Shown here: in pieces, positions 27,836 to 37,641 of the stretch
Layout: the number at the start of each line of letters is the position of its first letter
Numbering within the stretch: the stretch's first letter is position 1
Source of the DNA: Capnocytophaga felis
Lineage (GTDB): Bacteria > Bacteroidota > Bacteroidia > Flavobacteriales > Flavobacteriaceae
Reading direction: 5' to 3'
Assembly: GCF_009684755.1 (NCBI RefSeq)
Contig: NZ_BLBC01000005.1
Span: forward strand, 682,001 to 746,000
DNA length: 64,000 nt
The notes under the pieces: generated by a model
Told to the model about the DNA's origin: nothing
The model's input: the letters and a program-made list of their open reading frames with translations, nothing else
The model's database searches: none
Made by a program: the position numbers and the translations under genes

Positions 27836-29206
27836 ATGCATAAACTTATGAAGAAATGTAGTGTTGGGGTATTTTTTTGCTTTTCGGTAGGAAATATGTT
27901 GGCTCAGGTGCAACCAAATATCCCGAATGATACCATTTCAAAAATAGAACAACAATCCAACGAAATTTTCAATAATTCACAGCCCACTTTGCCCACAGGC
28001 ATTAAAAAAGAAGGGATTTACATCTTGAAAGACCACCCGAAAGCCGAAAGCTATGACAAAAAATGGCTAAAAGAACTTTCAAACTCGGATTTATTCTTTC
28101 AAATGAGTGAAGATATTCAAAATGAATCTCTTACCGATGTGGTGTATGAAGAGTTATCTACCGAAGTATTAAAACAACGTTTGGAAAAACTCAATCAAAA
28201 AACTCCTTTCAACATTGAATATAATCCTATTTTAGAGCGTGTTATCAAATCTTTTTTGAAAAATCGTCGTTCTTCATTGGAAAGATTGATGAGCTTGAGC
28301 GATTATTATTTCCCGATGTTTGAGCAGGAAATGAGTAATCACAGAATTCCTCTGGAAATGAAATATTTAGCTATTATAGAATCCGCTTTAAATCCAAAAG
28401 CTCGTTCACGAGTAGGAGCAACCGGCTTATGGCAATTTATGTACGCCACAGGGAAAAGCTACGGATTAGAAGTAAGCAATTACGTTGATGAACGTAGTGA
28501 CCCCGTTCGTTCTACAAAAGCTGCAGCGAAATATTTAAGTTATTTACATCAAATTTTTGGAGATTGGGATTTGGTACTTGCTGCTTACAATTCGGGTCCC
28601 GGAAACGTAACCAAAGCAATGCGTCGTTCTAACGGAAAACAAAATTATTGGAATTTACGCCCATATCTGCCTCGTGAAACTGCCGGATATGTACCTGCTT
28701 TCTTGGCTACACTTTACATTTTTGAATATGCAAAAGAACACGGATTCAAGCCTCAACGACGTGAAAATCACTATTTTGTAACAGACACAGTACGCGTAAA
28801 GCAAGCCGTTCCTTTCAAAAATATCGCTGAATTAACCGGAATGGATATTAAAGAAATACAGTTTTTTAATCCTTCGTATCAGTTGGATATTGTGCCTTAT
28901 GTAGAGGGGAAAAATTATGCTTTGCGATTACCTATTGAAGAAATTGGCAAATTTGTAGCAAATGAAGAAATCATTTACGCTTATCTGAACGAAGAAAATG
29001 CCAAAAGAGAAAAAGCACTTCCTGAATTGGTAAAAGGAGATTATGCGGGAAGTTCAGGCAGAAAAATAGTTTATACTGTAAAAAAAGGAGACGTTTTGGG
29101 AAAAATAGCTTCACGAAATGGCGTAACTGTTTCAAATCTGAAGCGTTGGAATAGAATTAAAGGAAATAATATTCACGTCGGACAGAAATTAGTCATCTAT
29201 AAATAA
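27836..29206 (+). CDS. Lytic transglycosylase with LysM domain (MltD-like)
   Basis: A 456-residue exported murein hydrolase. A signal peptide ends near GNMLAQ. The SLT domain holds the catalytic Glu in YLAIIESALNPKARS and the motifs GATGLWQFM and AAYNSGPGNV. A single C-terminal LysM repeat (YTVKKGDVLGKIASRNGVTV) binds peptidoglycan. It cleaves glycan strands in the periplasm to form anhydro ends. A second ATG four codons in could also be the start. Ends before a clear terminator. Confidence 0.93.
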   Translation: MHKLMKKCSVGVFFCFSVGNMLAQVQPNIPNDTISKIEQQSNEIFNNSQPTLPTGIKKEGIYILKDHPKAESYDKKWLKELSNSDLFFQMSEDIQNESLTDVVYEELSTEVLKQRLEKLNQKTPFNIEYNPILERVIKSFLKNRRSSLERLMSLSDYYFPMFEQEMSNHRIPLEMKYLAIIESALNPKARSRVGATGLWQFMYATGKSYGLEVSNYVDERSDPVRSTKAAAKYLSYLHQIFGDWDLVLAAYNSGPGNVTKAMRRSNGKQNYWNLRPYLPRETAGYVPAFLATLYIFEYAKEHGFKPQRRENHYFVTDTVRVKQAVPFKNIAELTGMDIKEIQFFNPSYQLDIVPYVEGKNYALRLPIEEIGKFVANEEIIYAYLNEENAKREKALPELVKGDYAGSSGRKIVYTVKKGDVLGKIASRNGVTVSNLKRWNRIKGNNIHVGQKLVIYK

Positions 29207-29221
29207 ACGAAATTTTCACAA

Positions 29222-29247
29222 AAAAGACGTCCTTTTGGGCGTCTTTT
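29222..29247 (+). terminator. Rho-independent terminator after the transglycosylase gene
   Basis: The hairpin aaaagacg...cgtctttt encloses a TCC-TTTT-GGG extension of the stem, with a T-run at its end. Confidence 0.8.
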
Positions 29248-29334
29248 CTGAATTTATAAAACACCTACAAAAGCTGCATCAAACAAAATTGGCAACCTTT
29301 TTGCTGTTCCTCAAAATTATAAAATCAATTTCCT

Positions 29335-30450
29335 ATGAAAAAAACATTTCTAATCATATTTTCATTTGCTCATTTGCTCGGATTTGCTCAAATGACTTTT
29401 TCAGAACGAGTTGAATATTCTGAATTGGCTACTCCAAAAGATAAATCCTTATTTTTTGTTGATTTTTGGGCTACTTGGTGCGTTCCGTGCGTTCACGTTT
29501 CTACATATTTAAATACGCTTCAAGAACAATTTCGCGATGATTTATACATTGTTTCACTCACACAAGAACGTTCGGATGTGGTGTGTTCATTTTTAGAAAG
29601 ACATCCTACAAAACTTGCCGTAAGTATTGATTATGAAGGACAAAACTTCAAACAACATAATGTTAAGGCTCTTCCTTACGGAATTTTATTCAATGCCGAA
29701 GGAAAGATTCTCTGGAAAGGAAATCCTGCCAATATCACTCCGAGAATGATTCGAAGTTTTTTATCAAAAAACAAAAAAACAAGTCCTATTTATGACTTCT
29801 TAAAATATGCATCGTACCAAAATGAGGAAGAAACAAACGTAATTTTTGACAAAGATTTTGAAATACAAGAAGTAAACACTCCTGCAAATTCTTTTCCGAT
29901 AATTGAGAGAATCAATGATGTTACTTCGATAAAAGGTTCTTTATCACAAATTGTTGCTTATCTTCTGAAAGTCAGCGGAAAACAAGTAACCTTAAAAGAC
30001 GACTTCAAACAATATCAGCTACTTATACAAAAGAATTTTAATCATTCGTGGAAAGAAAAAGAAATGGCAAGTACAATTCTGAAAGATTTGGGTTACACGT
30101 TAAAAACAGAAACTCGGGCTGGGAAAATACTCGAAATTCACTTACCTGAATCAACCTCAGCATATTGGAACAAAGACCAAATTGATTGGGGAGCCAAAAA
30201 TCCAAAATTTTTGGTCGATGAAAGTCAATTTTCAGCGGATAATATTTCTGTTAATGATTTTCTGTATAAACTCTCGGACGTATTAGAAACTCCCGTGGTT
30301 GTGAAAAATATGCAAAACATTACTGCAGAAGTATTTGATTGGCAAGTACATTATCAGTTTTCAGATTTGATGATTAGCAATCTTTCTGACTTGGGCATTG
30401 AAGCTAAAGAAACTTCCGGAAATTTTGTAAGGTATTTTATCGAAAAATAA
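29335..30450 (+). CDS. Exported thioredoxin-like (TlpA-type) protein with unusual C-terminal half
   Basis: A 371-residue protein with a signal peptide ending at LLGFAQ. The thioredoxin domain (residues 25-140) has the site WCVPC (Cys49 and Cys52). The remaining 220 residues (from about NSFPIIERINDVTSI) contain two similar-looking modules ending in LKDLGYTLKTETR and LSDLGIEAKETSG. These resemble the small repeats of secretin-N or DUF3738-type domains; this is pattern only. A periplasmic thiol-disulfide role is likely. Confidence 0.75.
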   Translation: MKKTFLIIFSFAHLLGFAQMTFSERVEYSELATPKDKSLFFVDFWATWCVPCVHVSTYLNTLQEQFRDDLYIVSLTQERSDVVCSFLERHPTKLAVSIDYEGQNFKQHNVKALPYGILFNAEGKILWKGNPANITPRMIRSFLSKNKKTSPIYDFLKYASYQNEEETNVIFDKDFEIQEVNTPANSFPIIERINDVTSIKGSLSQIVAYLLKVSGKQVTLKDDFKQYQLLIQKNFNHSWKEKEMASTILKDLGYTLKTETRAGKILEIHLPESTSAYWNKDQIDWGAKNPKFLVDESQFSADNISVNDFLYKLSDVLETPVVVKNMQNITAEVFDWQVHYQFSDLMISNLSDLGIEAKETSGNFVRYFIEK

Positions 30451-30502
30451 AATTATATTATCTGTACCGAAAATAAAAGTTTAATATTCTCAATTATTAT
30501 TT

Positions 30503-30510
30503 TATTTTTG
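30503..30510 (+). promoter_or_regulatory. Candidate -7 box for rseP
   Basis: TATTTTTG matches TAnnTTTG and lies 22 bases before the start codon at 30533. No clear -33 element is seen. Confidence 0.4.
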
Positions 30511-30532
30511 CCGAAAAATTTAAAACTTTGTA

Positions 30533-31861
30533 ATGGAAATATTTTTGATTAAAGCGGCTCAGCTCATTCTGAGTCTTTCAATATTGATTGTTTTACACGA
30601 ATTGGGACATTTCATTCCTGCCAAAATTTTCAAAACCCGAGTTGAGAAATTCTTTTTGTTTTTTGATGTAAAATTTGCTCTTTTCAAAAAGAAAATCGGG
30701 GAAACGGTTTACGGAATTGGGTGGCTTCCTTTGGGAGGATACGTGAAAATCTCGGGAATGATTGATGAGAGTATGGACAAGGAACAAATGGCTCAACCGC
30801 CTCAACCTTGGGAGTTTCGTTCAAAACCTACGTGGCAACGCCTTATTATTATGATTGGCGGAGTTACCGTTAATCTCATTTTAGGTTTCTTGATTTATAT
30901 GATGATTTTGTTCGTTTGGGGAGAAAATCAGGTAAAAGAAAATGGCATTGAAGGAGGTTTTGCCGTTAGTAAAACAATGAAATCATACGGATTCAAAAAT
31001 GGAGATATTGTTACTGAGGTAAACGGAAAAACTTTGGAGAACGTCCTTGATATCAATCGTTACGTGATGCTTCGTGATGTGAGCAACTTGAAGGTAAAAG
31101 GCTTAGACGGACAAACACGGTTTTTATCACTCCCTGATTCCATCGGAAAACTGTTGTACTTGCGAGGAGAGATGACTCCTTTCAGCCCGAAAATCAAACC
31201 TATTATGGATTCAATCGTGGCGGGGTCGCCTGCTGAAAAAGTCGGATTTCAAAAAGGAGATAAAATACTATCAATCAACAATGAAGCTATTGAATATTAC
31301 ACAGACGTATCACCTACAATGGCTTCTTTTCCGCAAGGTTCCACACTCACTTTCAAAATTGAACGCAACGGGCAAGTACAAAACATTGATGTTATTCCTG
31401 ATGAAAAAGGAAAAATCGGGTTCGTAGCGGCACAACGAGAAGGAAAAATTGACATCGTTCATAAAAAATACGATTTTTCTTCTGCTTTGAGCGAAGGTTT
31501 TTCGTACGGATATTGGATTTTACGTGATTATATCGCTCAGTTCAAATTTGTCTTCACAAAAAAAGGAGCTACAGAAGTGGGTGGTTTTGCAGCAATCGGA
31601 AATATGTTTCCTGCTAAATGGGATTGGAAAACTTTCTGGTCAACTACGGCTTTCATTTCCATAATATTAGCTTTTATGAACATTTTGCCTATTCCTGCTT
31701 TAGATGGCGGACACGTAGTTTTCTTGCTCTACGAAATGATTACAGGCAGAAAACCAAACGAAAAAGTAATGGAATATGCTCAAATGATTGGGTTTTTCAT
31801 TTTGATTGGATTGGTGCTGTACGCTAACGGAAATGATATTTACAAATGGCTTTTTAAATAA
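30533..31861 (+). CDS. rseP: Site-2 zinc metalloprotease RseP
   Basis: A 442-residue intramembrane protease. The zinc motif HELGH occupies residues 22-26 in the first membrane segment and the second metal motif LDGGH lies at 390-394. Between them are a PDZ-like region with GSPAEKVGFQKGDKILSIN and a first PDZ half around MKSYGFKNGDIVTEV. Such proteases cut anti-sigma factors or leftover signal peptides in the inner membrane. No sigma or anti-sigma gene is adjacent. Confidence 0.94.
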   Translation: MEIFLIKAAQLILSLSILIVLHELGHFIPAKIFKTRVEKFFLFFDVKFALFKKKIGETVYGIGWLPLGGYVKISGMIDESMDKEQMAQPPQPWEFRSKPTWQRLIIMIGGVTVNLILGFLIYMMILFVWGENQVKENGIEGGFAVSKTMKSYGFKNGDIVTEVNGKTLENVLDINRYVMLRDVSNLKVKGLDGQTRFLSLPDSIGKLLYLRGEMTPFSPKIKPIMDSIVAGSPAEKVGFQKGDKILSINNEAIEYYTDVSPTMASFPQGSTLTFKIERNGQVQNIDVIPDEKGKIGFVAAQREGKIDIVHKKYDFSSALSEGFSYGYWILRDYIAQFKFVFTKKGATEVGGFAAIGNMFPAKWDWKTFWSTTAFISIILAFMNILPIPALDGGHVVFLLYEMITGRKPNEKVMEYAQMIGFFILIGLVLYANGNDIYKWLFK

Positions 31862-31888
31862 TCATTGAATACTACTTTATACGATGTT

Positions 31889-31944
31889 AAGTGATAGGAA
31901 CATTTTTTTCTCAAATGAATTTTATTTGCTCCTATCACTTTTAT
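31889..31944 (+). terminator. Long-loop hairpin, probable terminator of rseP
   Basis: The arms aagtgatagga (31889-31899) and tcctatcactt (31930-31940) are perfect complements, with about 30 AT-rich bases between and T-rich sequence after. The loop is large, so activity is less certain. Confidence 0.55.
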
Positions 31945-31978
31945 TTTTTAGTTATCTGATTTTCAAAAATATATAATA

Positions 31979-32296
31979 ATGGATTTCTTCGAGCAAGTGT
32001 ACGAAGTCGTAAAGAAAATCCCATACGGAAAAGTAACCACTTATGGGCTAATTGCCAACTATTTAGGAGCAAAAAAATCAGCAAGAATGGTAGGTTGGGC
32101 TTTGAATGCTTCCCACGGAAAGGAAGATATTCCGGCACATCGGGTTGTAAATCGCAAAGGAATGCTCACGGGCAAGTTTCATTTTGAAGGCACTAACCTG
32201 ATGCAACAACTTTTGGAAAATGAAGGCATTGAAGTAAAAGACAATCAAATTGTTGATTTTGAGGAACATTTATGGATTCCTGAACAGCAAGACTAA
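31979..32296 (+). CDS. Alkyltransferase-like (ATL) protein of the MGMT family
   Basis: A 105-residue protein covering only the C-terminal DNA-binding domain of O6-alkylguanine transferases: PYGKVTTYGLIANYLG, then ARMVGWALNAS. The active-site motif PCHRV is replaced by PAHRV, so the alkyl-accepting Cys is absent. ATL proteins bind O6-alkylguanine and hand the lesion to nucleotide excision repair. The length fits that family. It has no obvious operon partner. Confidence 0.9.
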   Translation: MDFFEQVYEVVKKIPYGKVTTYGLIANYLGAKKSARMVGWALNASHGKEDIPAHRVVNRKGMLTGKFHFEGTNLMQQLLENEGIEVKDNQIVDFEEHLWIPEQQD

Positions 32297-32319
32297 AATA
32301 GATTTTCAAAAAAGATAAA

Positions 32320-32362
32320 AAAAATATCGCATACGACCCAAAAGGCAATATGCGATATTTTT
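32320..32362. terminator. Bidirectional terminator
   Basis: The arms aaatatcgcata (32322-32333) and tatgcgatattt (32349-32360) pair perfectly, with A- and T-runs outside. It divides the ATL gene from convergent trxA. Confidence 0.8.
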
Positions 32363-32384
32363 CTTCTTATGTAAAGACCAAAAA

Positions 32385-32705
32385 TTATGACAGCAAACCG
32401 TCGATAGCGTCTGTGTAAGTCTTTTTAGGAGCAACACCTACTTGTCTGCCAACAACTTCTCCGTTTTGGAAAACTAAAACTGTAGGAATGTTTCTCACAC
32501 CGTATTTACCGGCAAACTCCTGATTGTTATCTACATCTACTTTTCCAACAACTACTTTTCCTTCGTATTCTTTAGCAATTTCTTCAATTACAGGACCTAA
32601 CATACGGCAAGGACCACACCAAACTGCCCAAAAATCAACCAAAACCGGTTTATCACTTTTCAAAACTACTTCTTCAAATGTAGCATCTGTTATTTCTAAA
32701 GCCAT
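32385..32705 (-). CDS. trxA: Thioredoxin
   Basis: A 106-residue cytosolic thioredoxin with the classic WCGPC site (Cys30 and Cys33), the buried Asp in VLVDFWA, and the cis-Pro loop IPTVLVF. It is the general dithiol donor, in contrast to the CGNC protein at 24666. A well-formed promoter lies upstream. Confidence 0.96.
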   Translation of the reverse strand: MALEITDATFEEVVLKSDKPVLVDFWAVWCGPCRMLGPVIEEIAKEYEGKVVVGKVDVDNNQEFAGKYGVRNIPTVLVFQNGEVVGRQVGVAPKKTYTDAIDGLLS

Positions 32706-32736
32706 TTTTTATAAATTTTTACTATTTATTAGATGG

Positions 32737-32768
32737 CAAAGATACTAAATTAATATTGGATAACACAA
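32737..32768 (-). promoter_or_regulatory. Promoter of trxA
   Basis: On the minus strand the -7 box reads TATCTTTG (32737-32744) and a TTG lies 21 bases further up (32766-32768). The start codon is 32 bases downstream of the box. Confidence 0.5.
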
Positions 32769-32869
32769 CAATCACTATAAATTTTTGTTATACAACGATT
32801 ATTAACTCCTATAATAAAAATCATTTTCACCGAAATAATTTTAATAAAATCGTTTTTGAAAATTCTTTT

Positions 32870-32900
32870 TTTGATTAAAAGAATAAAATTAATACTTTTG
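32870..32900 (+). promoter_or_regulatory. Promoter of the YggS-family gene
   Basis: TACTTTTG at 32893-32900 matches TAnnTTTG, with TTTG at 32870-32873 and a spacer of 19 bases. The start codon lies 26 bases downstream of the -7 box. Confidence 0.5.
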
Positions 32901-32925
32901 GCAAGAAAAAAGCAGAACAAATAGT

Positions 32926-33651
32926 ATGGACATTTTAAAAAATCTTGAAGTTATACAAAATCGAATAAATTCAGCTTGCGTTAAAAGCAATCGAAACCCA
33001 AATGAAGTGAAATTATTGCTTGCTACGAAAACCGTTCCTGCCGAAAGAATAAAAATAGCCTTAAACGCAGGTAATACACTCATTGCTGAAAACAGGGTTC
33101 AGGAACTTAAAGAAAAATACAACGATTTAAAAGATACTCCTCATACAAATCACTTTATCGGGCATCTGCAAACAAACAAAGTAAAAGATATTCTGAAATA
33201 CGATGTAAGTTGTGTGGAATCTCTCGACCGATATGAATTGGCTGAAAAATTACATCAGCGTCTATCTTCACAAAATAAAACAATGGAAGTATTTATCCAA
33301 GTGAATATTTCAGGAGAAGAAAGCAAATTTGGCGTACATCCTGATAATGCAATAGAATTAGTTAAAAAAGTAGCACAATTCAACACACTCAAAATTAAAG
33401 GATTAATGACAATAGGACTATTCAGTTCCGATGAAGAGAAGGTTCGAAAATGTTTTCGTTTGTTAAAACAAATTCAGCAAGAAATCGCAGCTTTACAACT
33501 TCCCAATGTAGAAATGAAAGAACTTTCGATGGGAATGAGTGGTGATTTAGAAATTGCCATAGAAGAAGGAGCGACTATTGTACGTGTAGGCACTGATATT
33601 TTCGGGAAACGAATCTATCCTGATAGTTTCTATTGGAATGAAAATCAATAA
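32926..33651 (+). CDS. YggS-family PLP homeostasis protein
   Basis: A 241-residue cytosolic protein that binds pyridoxal 5'-phosphate and buffers its supply. The PLP Lys lies in LLLATKTVPAE near residue 35; further motifs are FIGHLQTNK, MTIGLFS and ELSMGMSGDLEIAIEEGAT, all hallmarks of the family. It has no catalytic partner domain. It is convergent with the envelope operon behind it, only 10 bases apart. Confidence 0.94.
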   Translation: MDILKNLEVIQNRINSACVKSNRNPNEVKLLLATKTVPAERIKIALNAGNTLIAENRVQELKEKYNDLKDTPHTNHFIGHLQTNKVKDILKYDVSCVESLDRYELAEKLHQRLSSQNKTMEVFIQVNISGEESKFGVHPDNAIELVKKVAQFNTLKIKGLMTIGLFSSDEEKVRKCFRLLKQIQQEIAALQLPNVEMKELSMGMSGDLEIAIEEGATIVRVGTDIFGKRIYPDSFYWNENQ

Positions 33652-33661
33652 ATTTTCTCAA

Positions 33662-34795
33662 CTATCGTGGAATTTCAGGGCGTGGCATTTTAAATTTCGT
33701 TCCGTTAAGAGCTTCCAAGAAAGCAACCAAATCTTTTATTTCTTGCGAAGTTAAATTTAAAGGCTTGAGAAGTGGGTCAACTACAGGATGAAGCGGGTCT
33801 TTTATCTTTTCTTCAGGAGTCGGATTAACAACCTGCATACCACTGTTGTACATATTTACAATTCCTGTCAAATCATCAAAAAATCCGTTATGCATCCAAG
33901 GGCGTGTATTTAGCAAATCTCGTAAGGAAGGAGTTAAAAAACGACCTACATCATCCGGATTTTTGGTAATGTTGTATCTTCCCAAATCCTCGTATTTACG
34001 TTTGTAATAGGTTAACCCGATGTTGTGAAACTTTTCATCAGTGAGATATTGCCCGTTATGGCAATTCATACATCGTCCTTTGGTTCTAAAAATATGTAAT
34101 CCTTTGATTTCTTGATTTGTAAGAGCTTTAAAATCTCCTTGCATAAACTTATCTACTCTACTGGCTTGACTTTTTACTGTCCGTTGAAAAGCAGCCAAGG
34201 CTTTCAGGATATGTTCAGATTTTATCCTCTTTGTATGAAAGGCTTTACTAAATAACTCTCTGTATTTCTCTATTTTTTGTAGTTTTTTCGGCAACAAATC
34301 AATATTCATATTCATTTCATTATGAGCTCCTATGGGTCCTAACGCTTGTTCTTCCAAAGAAGAAGCTCGTCCGTCCCAGAAAAAGGTATTTTTACTTGCA
34401 ACGTTTAGGATTGATTGCGTATTTCGGCTTCCTTCGAGGTGGTCGTGTCCTACGGCTTTTTTGGTGTGCGTTGTCCAACCCATTTCGGGATGATGGCAAG
34501 TACTACACGAAATTTGATTGGAAGCTGACAATTTTGGATCAAAAAACAATATCATACCTAATTGTACATCAGGCTTTTCAAGGTTTTTGTAATAATCCAT
34601 ATCAGTTTCAATGGGAGCCATTTCGCTCCACGCTACTCCATCATCAATTATAGGTTTAAGCCATTGGTCAACGGGTTTTTTATAGGATTCAATGATGATA
34701 TAATCTTCTTCTTGCTGTAATCTGTTCTGATTTTCATTGCTTTTGCAGATGACAAATACAGAAAAAATGCTAAGAAATGTAAAAATACGTCTCAT
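33662..34795 (-). CDS. Di-heme cytochrome c peroxidase family protein
   Basis: A 377-residue exported protein, the last gene of a four-gene operon. Two c-type heme sites are visible: CSTCH at residues 97-101 and CMNCH near 240. The family reduces hydrogen peroxide in the periplasm or, in MauG-like members, oxidises other substrates. The context with a TonB receptor and a lipoprotein suggests a specialised redox task at the envelope, possibly linked to a metal or heme ligand; this is inference. Confidence 0.9.
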   Translation of the reverse strand: MRRIFTFLSIFSVFVICKSNENQNRLQQEEDYIIIESYKKPVDQWLKPIIDDGVAWSEMAPIETDMDYYKNLEKPDVQLGMILFFDPKLSASNQISCSTCHHPEMGWTTHTKKAVGHDHLEGSRNTQSILNVASKNTFFWDGRASSLEEQALGPIGAHNEMNMNIDLLPKKLQKIEKYRELFSKAFHTKRIKSEHILKALAAFQRTVKSQASRVDKFMQGDFKALTNQEIKGLHIFRTKGRCMNCHNGQYLTDEKFHNIGLTYYKRKYEDLGRYNITKNPDDVGRFLTPSLRDLLNTRPWMHNGFFDDLTGIVNMYNSGMQVVNPTPEEKIKDPLHPVVDPLLKPLNLTSQEIKDLVAFLEALNGTKFKMPRPEIPR

Positions 34796-34816
34796 AAATA
34801 TAATCCATTAATAGTT

Positions 34817-36340
34817 TTAAAAGCTAACTCCTGTTGAAATATTATATAAGTAATTGGTTTTCCCTCCAAAAGTAACTATTTCACTACTAATTCCCAAAAA
34901 AATGTTGAATTTCGGACTCAAATAACGATCTATTTTCAAACTTGCTGCATATTTTGTAAAGTTAGAAGCTAAAAACTGATAGTTATGTAGCATCATTTCG
35001 CTTAGTGAAACCTCATCATCATTTCTTAGCAAGGACGTTTTTTTCAAATTTTTTCGGTGATTGATATTCAACCCGAAGGATAAAATATTTTTAACATCTA
35101 AAGCATTGATATACCCAACTTTAACACCAAAACCCATATAATCAAAATATTGAAAACTTTTCACAAGAAAATATTCCTCCCGATAAATTTGATAATTTAC
35201 AAAAGGTGAAAAATTCAATTGTCCCTTTTTTTCAGAATAAAACAGTCCGCTCAACTCAAAAAAATCATTTTCAAGGTGATAGTTTTCATTTCTAGAAATT
35301 ACTTCAATATTGTTATTATTACCTCTTCCTGAAAGTATAGGTTCCAAACCCTTTTTCTCATTACGAAGATAGTTTAATTTTATTCCGTAAGTATTTTTGT
35401 GATTATTAAATAATTTTACAAGATTGATGTTCAAATCTCTATTCGTTAAACGCATTGCTTCTGTGCCATTTCCTTCAATAGTAATTTTTTCAACGTTTAA
35501 CTGATTGAAGTCAGCAGTAAGCCAAATATTTCTTTTAAGCGAATTGGTAAATTCTCCTCCAAAACGATAACCATATCCCTCATAAAAAGAATGTAATTTT
35601 GTTCCTTTTAAGAGATTGTTATAGTATCCCATTCCGTTAAGATGATACACGGGCGGGCTTCCCAACTCACTAAAGAATTTGATATCATTAGATTGTGTAT
35701 ATTTCTGAAAACCAAGATAAAAACCGAAATCAATCCCAAAAATATTTCTCGAAAAACCTCCAAGTTTTAGATTCAAATCAGAACTTATATTCTTAGGACG
35801 TGGGTCTTTGCTTCTGCTTGATAACTTAGCTCGATAATCCAATTCCATTCCTAAGTTCCATCGTTCAAATTCTTTGGCAAAACCACCAAGAAAAGAATAT
35901 GCTTCCTCATTCAAATTACCACCAATTTCATCTGCTGTAACATACGGATAAATTAATTCATAATCAATTGATTCATTCCATCGAACATTTTTCTGATTCT
36001 TGTTGTTATAAACCGCCTTTCCCCAAACCACTTGATGATTTTTCAGCGGAAAAAATGATTGTGCCTCTACCTCAAAGAAATTTTCTCCTTTTGGTTGTTG
36101 AATACGATAGGCGTCTTTTTGATTATTTTGATAACGTAAATTTATAGTAGAAAATTTGTATTTTCCAAAATCCGCCATTAGTGACGGATTTTGAAAAATA
36201 CTTTGATAAAAAAGCTTCTGATTTTGTTGTTCTTTCAGTTTGGTAAACAAACTGTCTGTTCCTTGAGAAAAAAGAGTTGGAGCTGAAAAAAATATCATCA
36301 CGAAAACTTGAATCTTAAAATTTGAAATATTTATTTTCAT
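34817..36340 (-). CDS. DUF6850-like outer membrane beta-barrel protein
   Basis: A 507-residue protein with an N-terminal signal peptide (VFVMIFFSAPTLFSQ) and a series of alternating amphipathic strands to the C-terminal NISTGVSF, which ends in Phe as outer-membrane barrels do. The association with DUF4876, a TonB receptor and a di-heme peroxidase fits what I recall of DUF6850. Its function is unknown; it could be a porin-like partner of the receptor. Confidence 0.75.
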   Translation of the reverse strand: MKINISNFKIQVFVMIFFSAPTLFSQGTDSLFTKLKEQQNQKLFYQSIFQNPSLMADFGKYKFSTINLRYQNNQKDAYRIQQPKGENFFEVEAQSFFPLKNHQVVWGKAVYNNKNQKNVRWNESIDYELIYPYVTADEIGGNLNEEAYSFLGGFAKEFERWNLGMELDYRAKLSSRSKDPRPKNISSDLNLKLGGFSRNIFGIDFGFYLGFQKYTQSNDIKFFSELGSPPVYHLNGMGYYNNLLKGTKLHSFYEGYGYRFGGEFTNSLKRNIWLTADFNQLNVEKITIEGNGTEAMRLTNRDLNINLVKLFNNHKNTYGIKLNYLRNEKKGLEPILSGRGNNNNIEVISRNENYHLENDFFELSGLFYSEKKGQLNFSPFVNYQIYREEYFLVKSFQYFDYMGFGVKVGYINALDVKNILSFGLNINHRKNLKKTSLLRNDDEVSLSEMMLHNYQFLASNFTKYAASLKIDRYLSPKFNIFLGISSEIVTFGGKTNYLYNISTGVSF

Positions 36341-36432
36341 ATCATTGCTCTAATCTTTCTATTATCTATTTATGAAGGCTTTTGTATTCAAACATTTTTT
36401 ACTGAATTTCAGTAGCCTTCAATACTAAAAAT

Positions 36433-37629
36433 TTACTTCATCATTGATGGAACTACCTCTGCTTCAAAATCAACCGTTGAGTTGTTAGTGTCCTTCAATA
36501 AACGTTTGCCGTCCACCTCTTGTATTACTTTTCTGCGAACAGCTTTTCCGTAGCGAGTGGGGTCTTTATCTACTTTTCCGCAGTGCGTCCAACCACTATC
36601 CAATGACGTATCGGTAACAATCCAATGAAACTCAGCGGCTACACTCAAATTAACAGCATCAACAATCCAATTATTAGGGATTTTGTAGGCTTCACGCTTC
36701 ATAATTCTACCACCTATAGGATACTCATATTTATACTTATAATCTGCTAAATAAGCCTCTGCTGTTACATCTTTAGGTAATCGGGCAAGCACATAGCTTC
36801 TGAATCCTCTGTTGTGAAAAATCATTCTTCCGTTAAAATTAATAGCATTTTCTACCTGCGGATTATCCACTCCATCTTTCATTCCCGTATAGAAAATCTC
36901 AAAGTCAGCTCCACTTAGGTTTAATGAATTAGAATTGTTTTCTTTATGATTGATACCTTGATCGGCAACAATGATTGATTCACCCGGTTTTACAGGATAT
37001 TTTGTGCCATCGCCTGGAATACGAACTATTCCTTCTGTTGTAAAGGCTTCTGCCATAAGGTTTGGAGTAACTTCGTTTTTTAAAGTAGTTAAAAAGCGAG
37101 AGTCTGCAATTAGCAATCCGTCAGCGTAAAGTACTTCGTTTGTATTGTTATAAATTTTAATGTATTGATCACCAAAATATTGTTTACCTTCAGGGGTAAG
37201 CGTTCCGGCGAAAAATACTTCTTCAATAATAAAATCTTTACTGAACGATTTCAATACAAGTTGGATGTTTTGAGTAGTTGATTTGAGCAAATCTATTTTG
37301 TTGATAAAGGCTGTAACTCCTCCCTCAAACAAATTTCCGTCAAGTTTATACTGAATTTTTCCATCAACCGAAACCTCATAACTTCCTTGTTCTATATTCA
37401 AATTTAATTGATAATCATCACCTAAAACCAATTGCTTTTTTGTTTTGGTATTAAGTTCTGTCAAATTTACAACTACATTATCAAGTTTTGTAATTTCAAT
37501 GCCTTTAGGTTTTTCGAAATTGAATTTCACATTAACCTTTTCAGCACCACCTGCCGAATCATCTTTTTTACACGCATTGAATATCGCCAATGCTGTAATT
37601 ACCATAAAAAAATGCTTAACAAATTTCAT
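36433..37629 (-). CDS. DUF4876 family surface lipoprotein
   Basis: A 398-residue lipoprotein with lipobox FNAC (Cys at residue 20). A beta-rich domain (residues 30-130) is followed by the DUF4876 part, recognised by IIEEVFFAGTLTPEGKQYFG, QYIKIYNNTNEVLYADGLLI and a C-terminal GRIMKREAYKIPNNWIVDAVN. It starts 12 bases behind the TonB receptor stop, so the two are co-transcribed. It probably caps or assists the receptor on the cell surface. Confidence 0.85.
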   Translation of the reverse strand: MKFVKHFFMVITALAIFNACKKDDSAGGAEKVNVKFNFEKPKGIEITKLDNVVVNLTELNTKTKKQLVLGDDYQLNLNIEQGSYEVSVDGKIQYKLDGNLFEGGVTAFINKIDLLKSTTQNIQLVLKSFSKDFIIEEVFFAGTLTPEGKQYFGDQYIKIYNNTNEVLYADGLLIADSRFLTTLKNEVTPNLMAEAFTTEGIVRIPGDGTKYPVKPGESIIVADQGINHKENNSNSLNLSGADFEIFYTGMKDGVDNPQVENAINFNGRMIFHNRGFRSYVLARLPKDVTAEAYLADYKYKYEYPIGGRIMKREAYKIPNNWIVDAVNLSVAAEFHWIVTDTSLDSGWTHCGKVDKDPTRYGKAVRRKVIQEVDGKRLLKDTNNSTVDFEAEVVPSMMK

Positions 37630-37641
37630 ATTTAAAAAATT

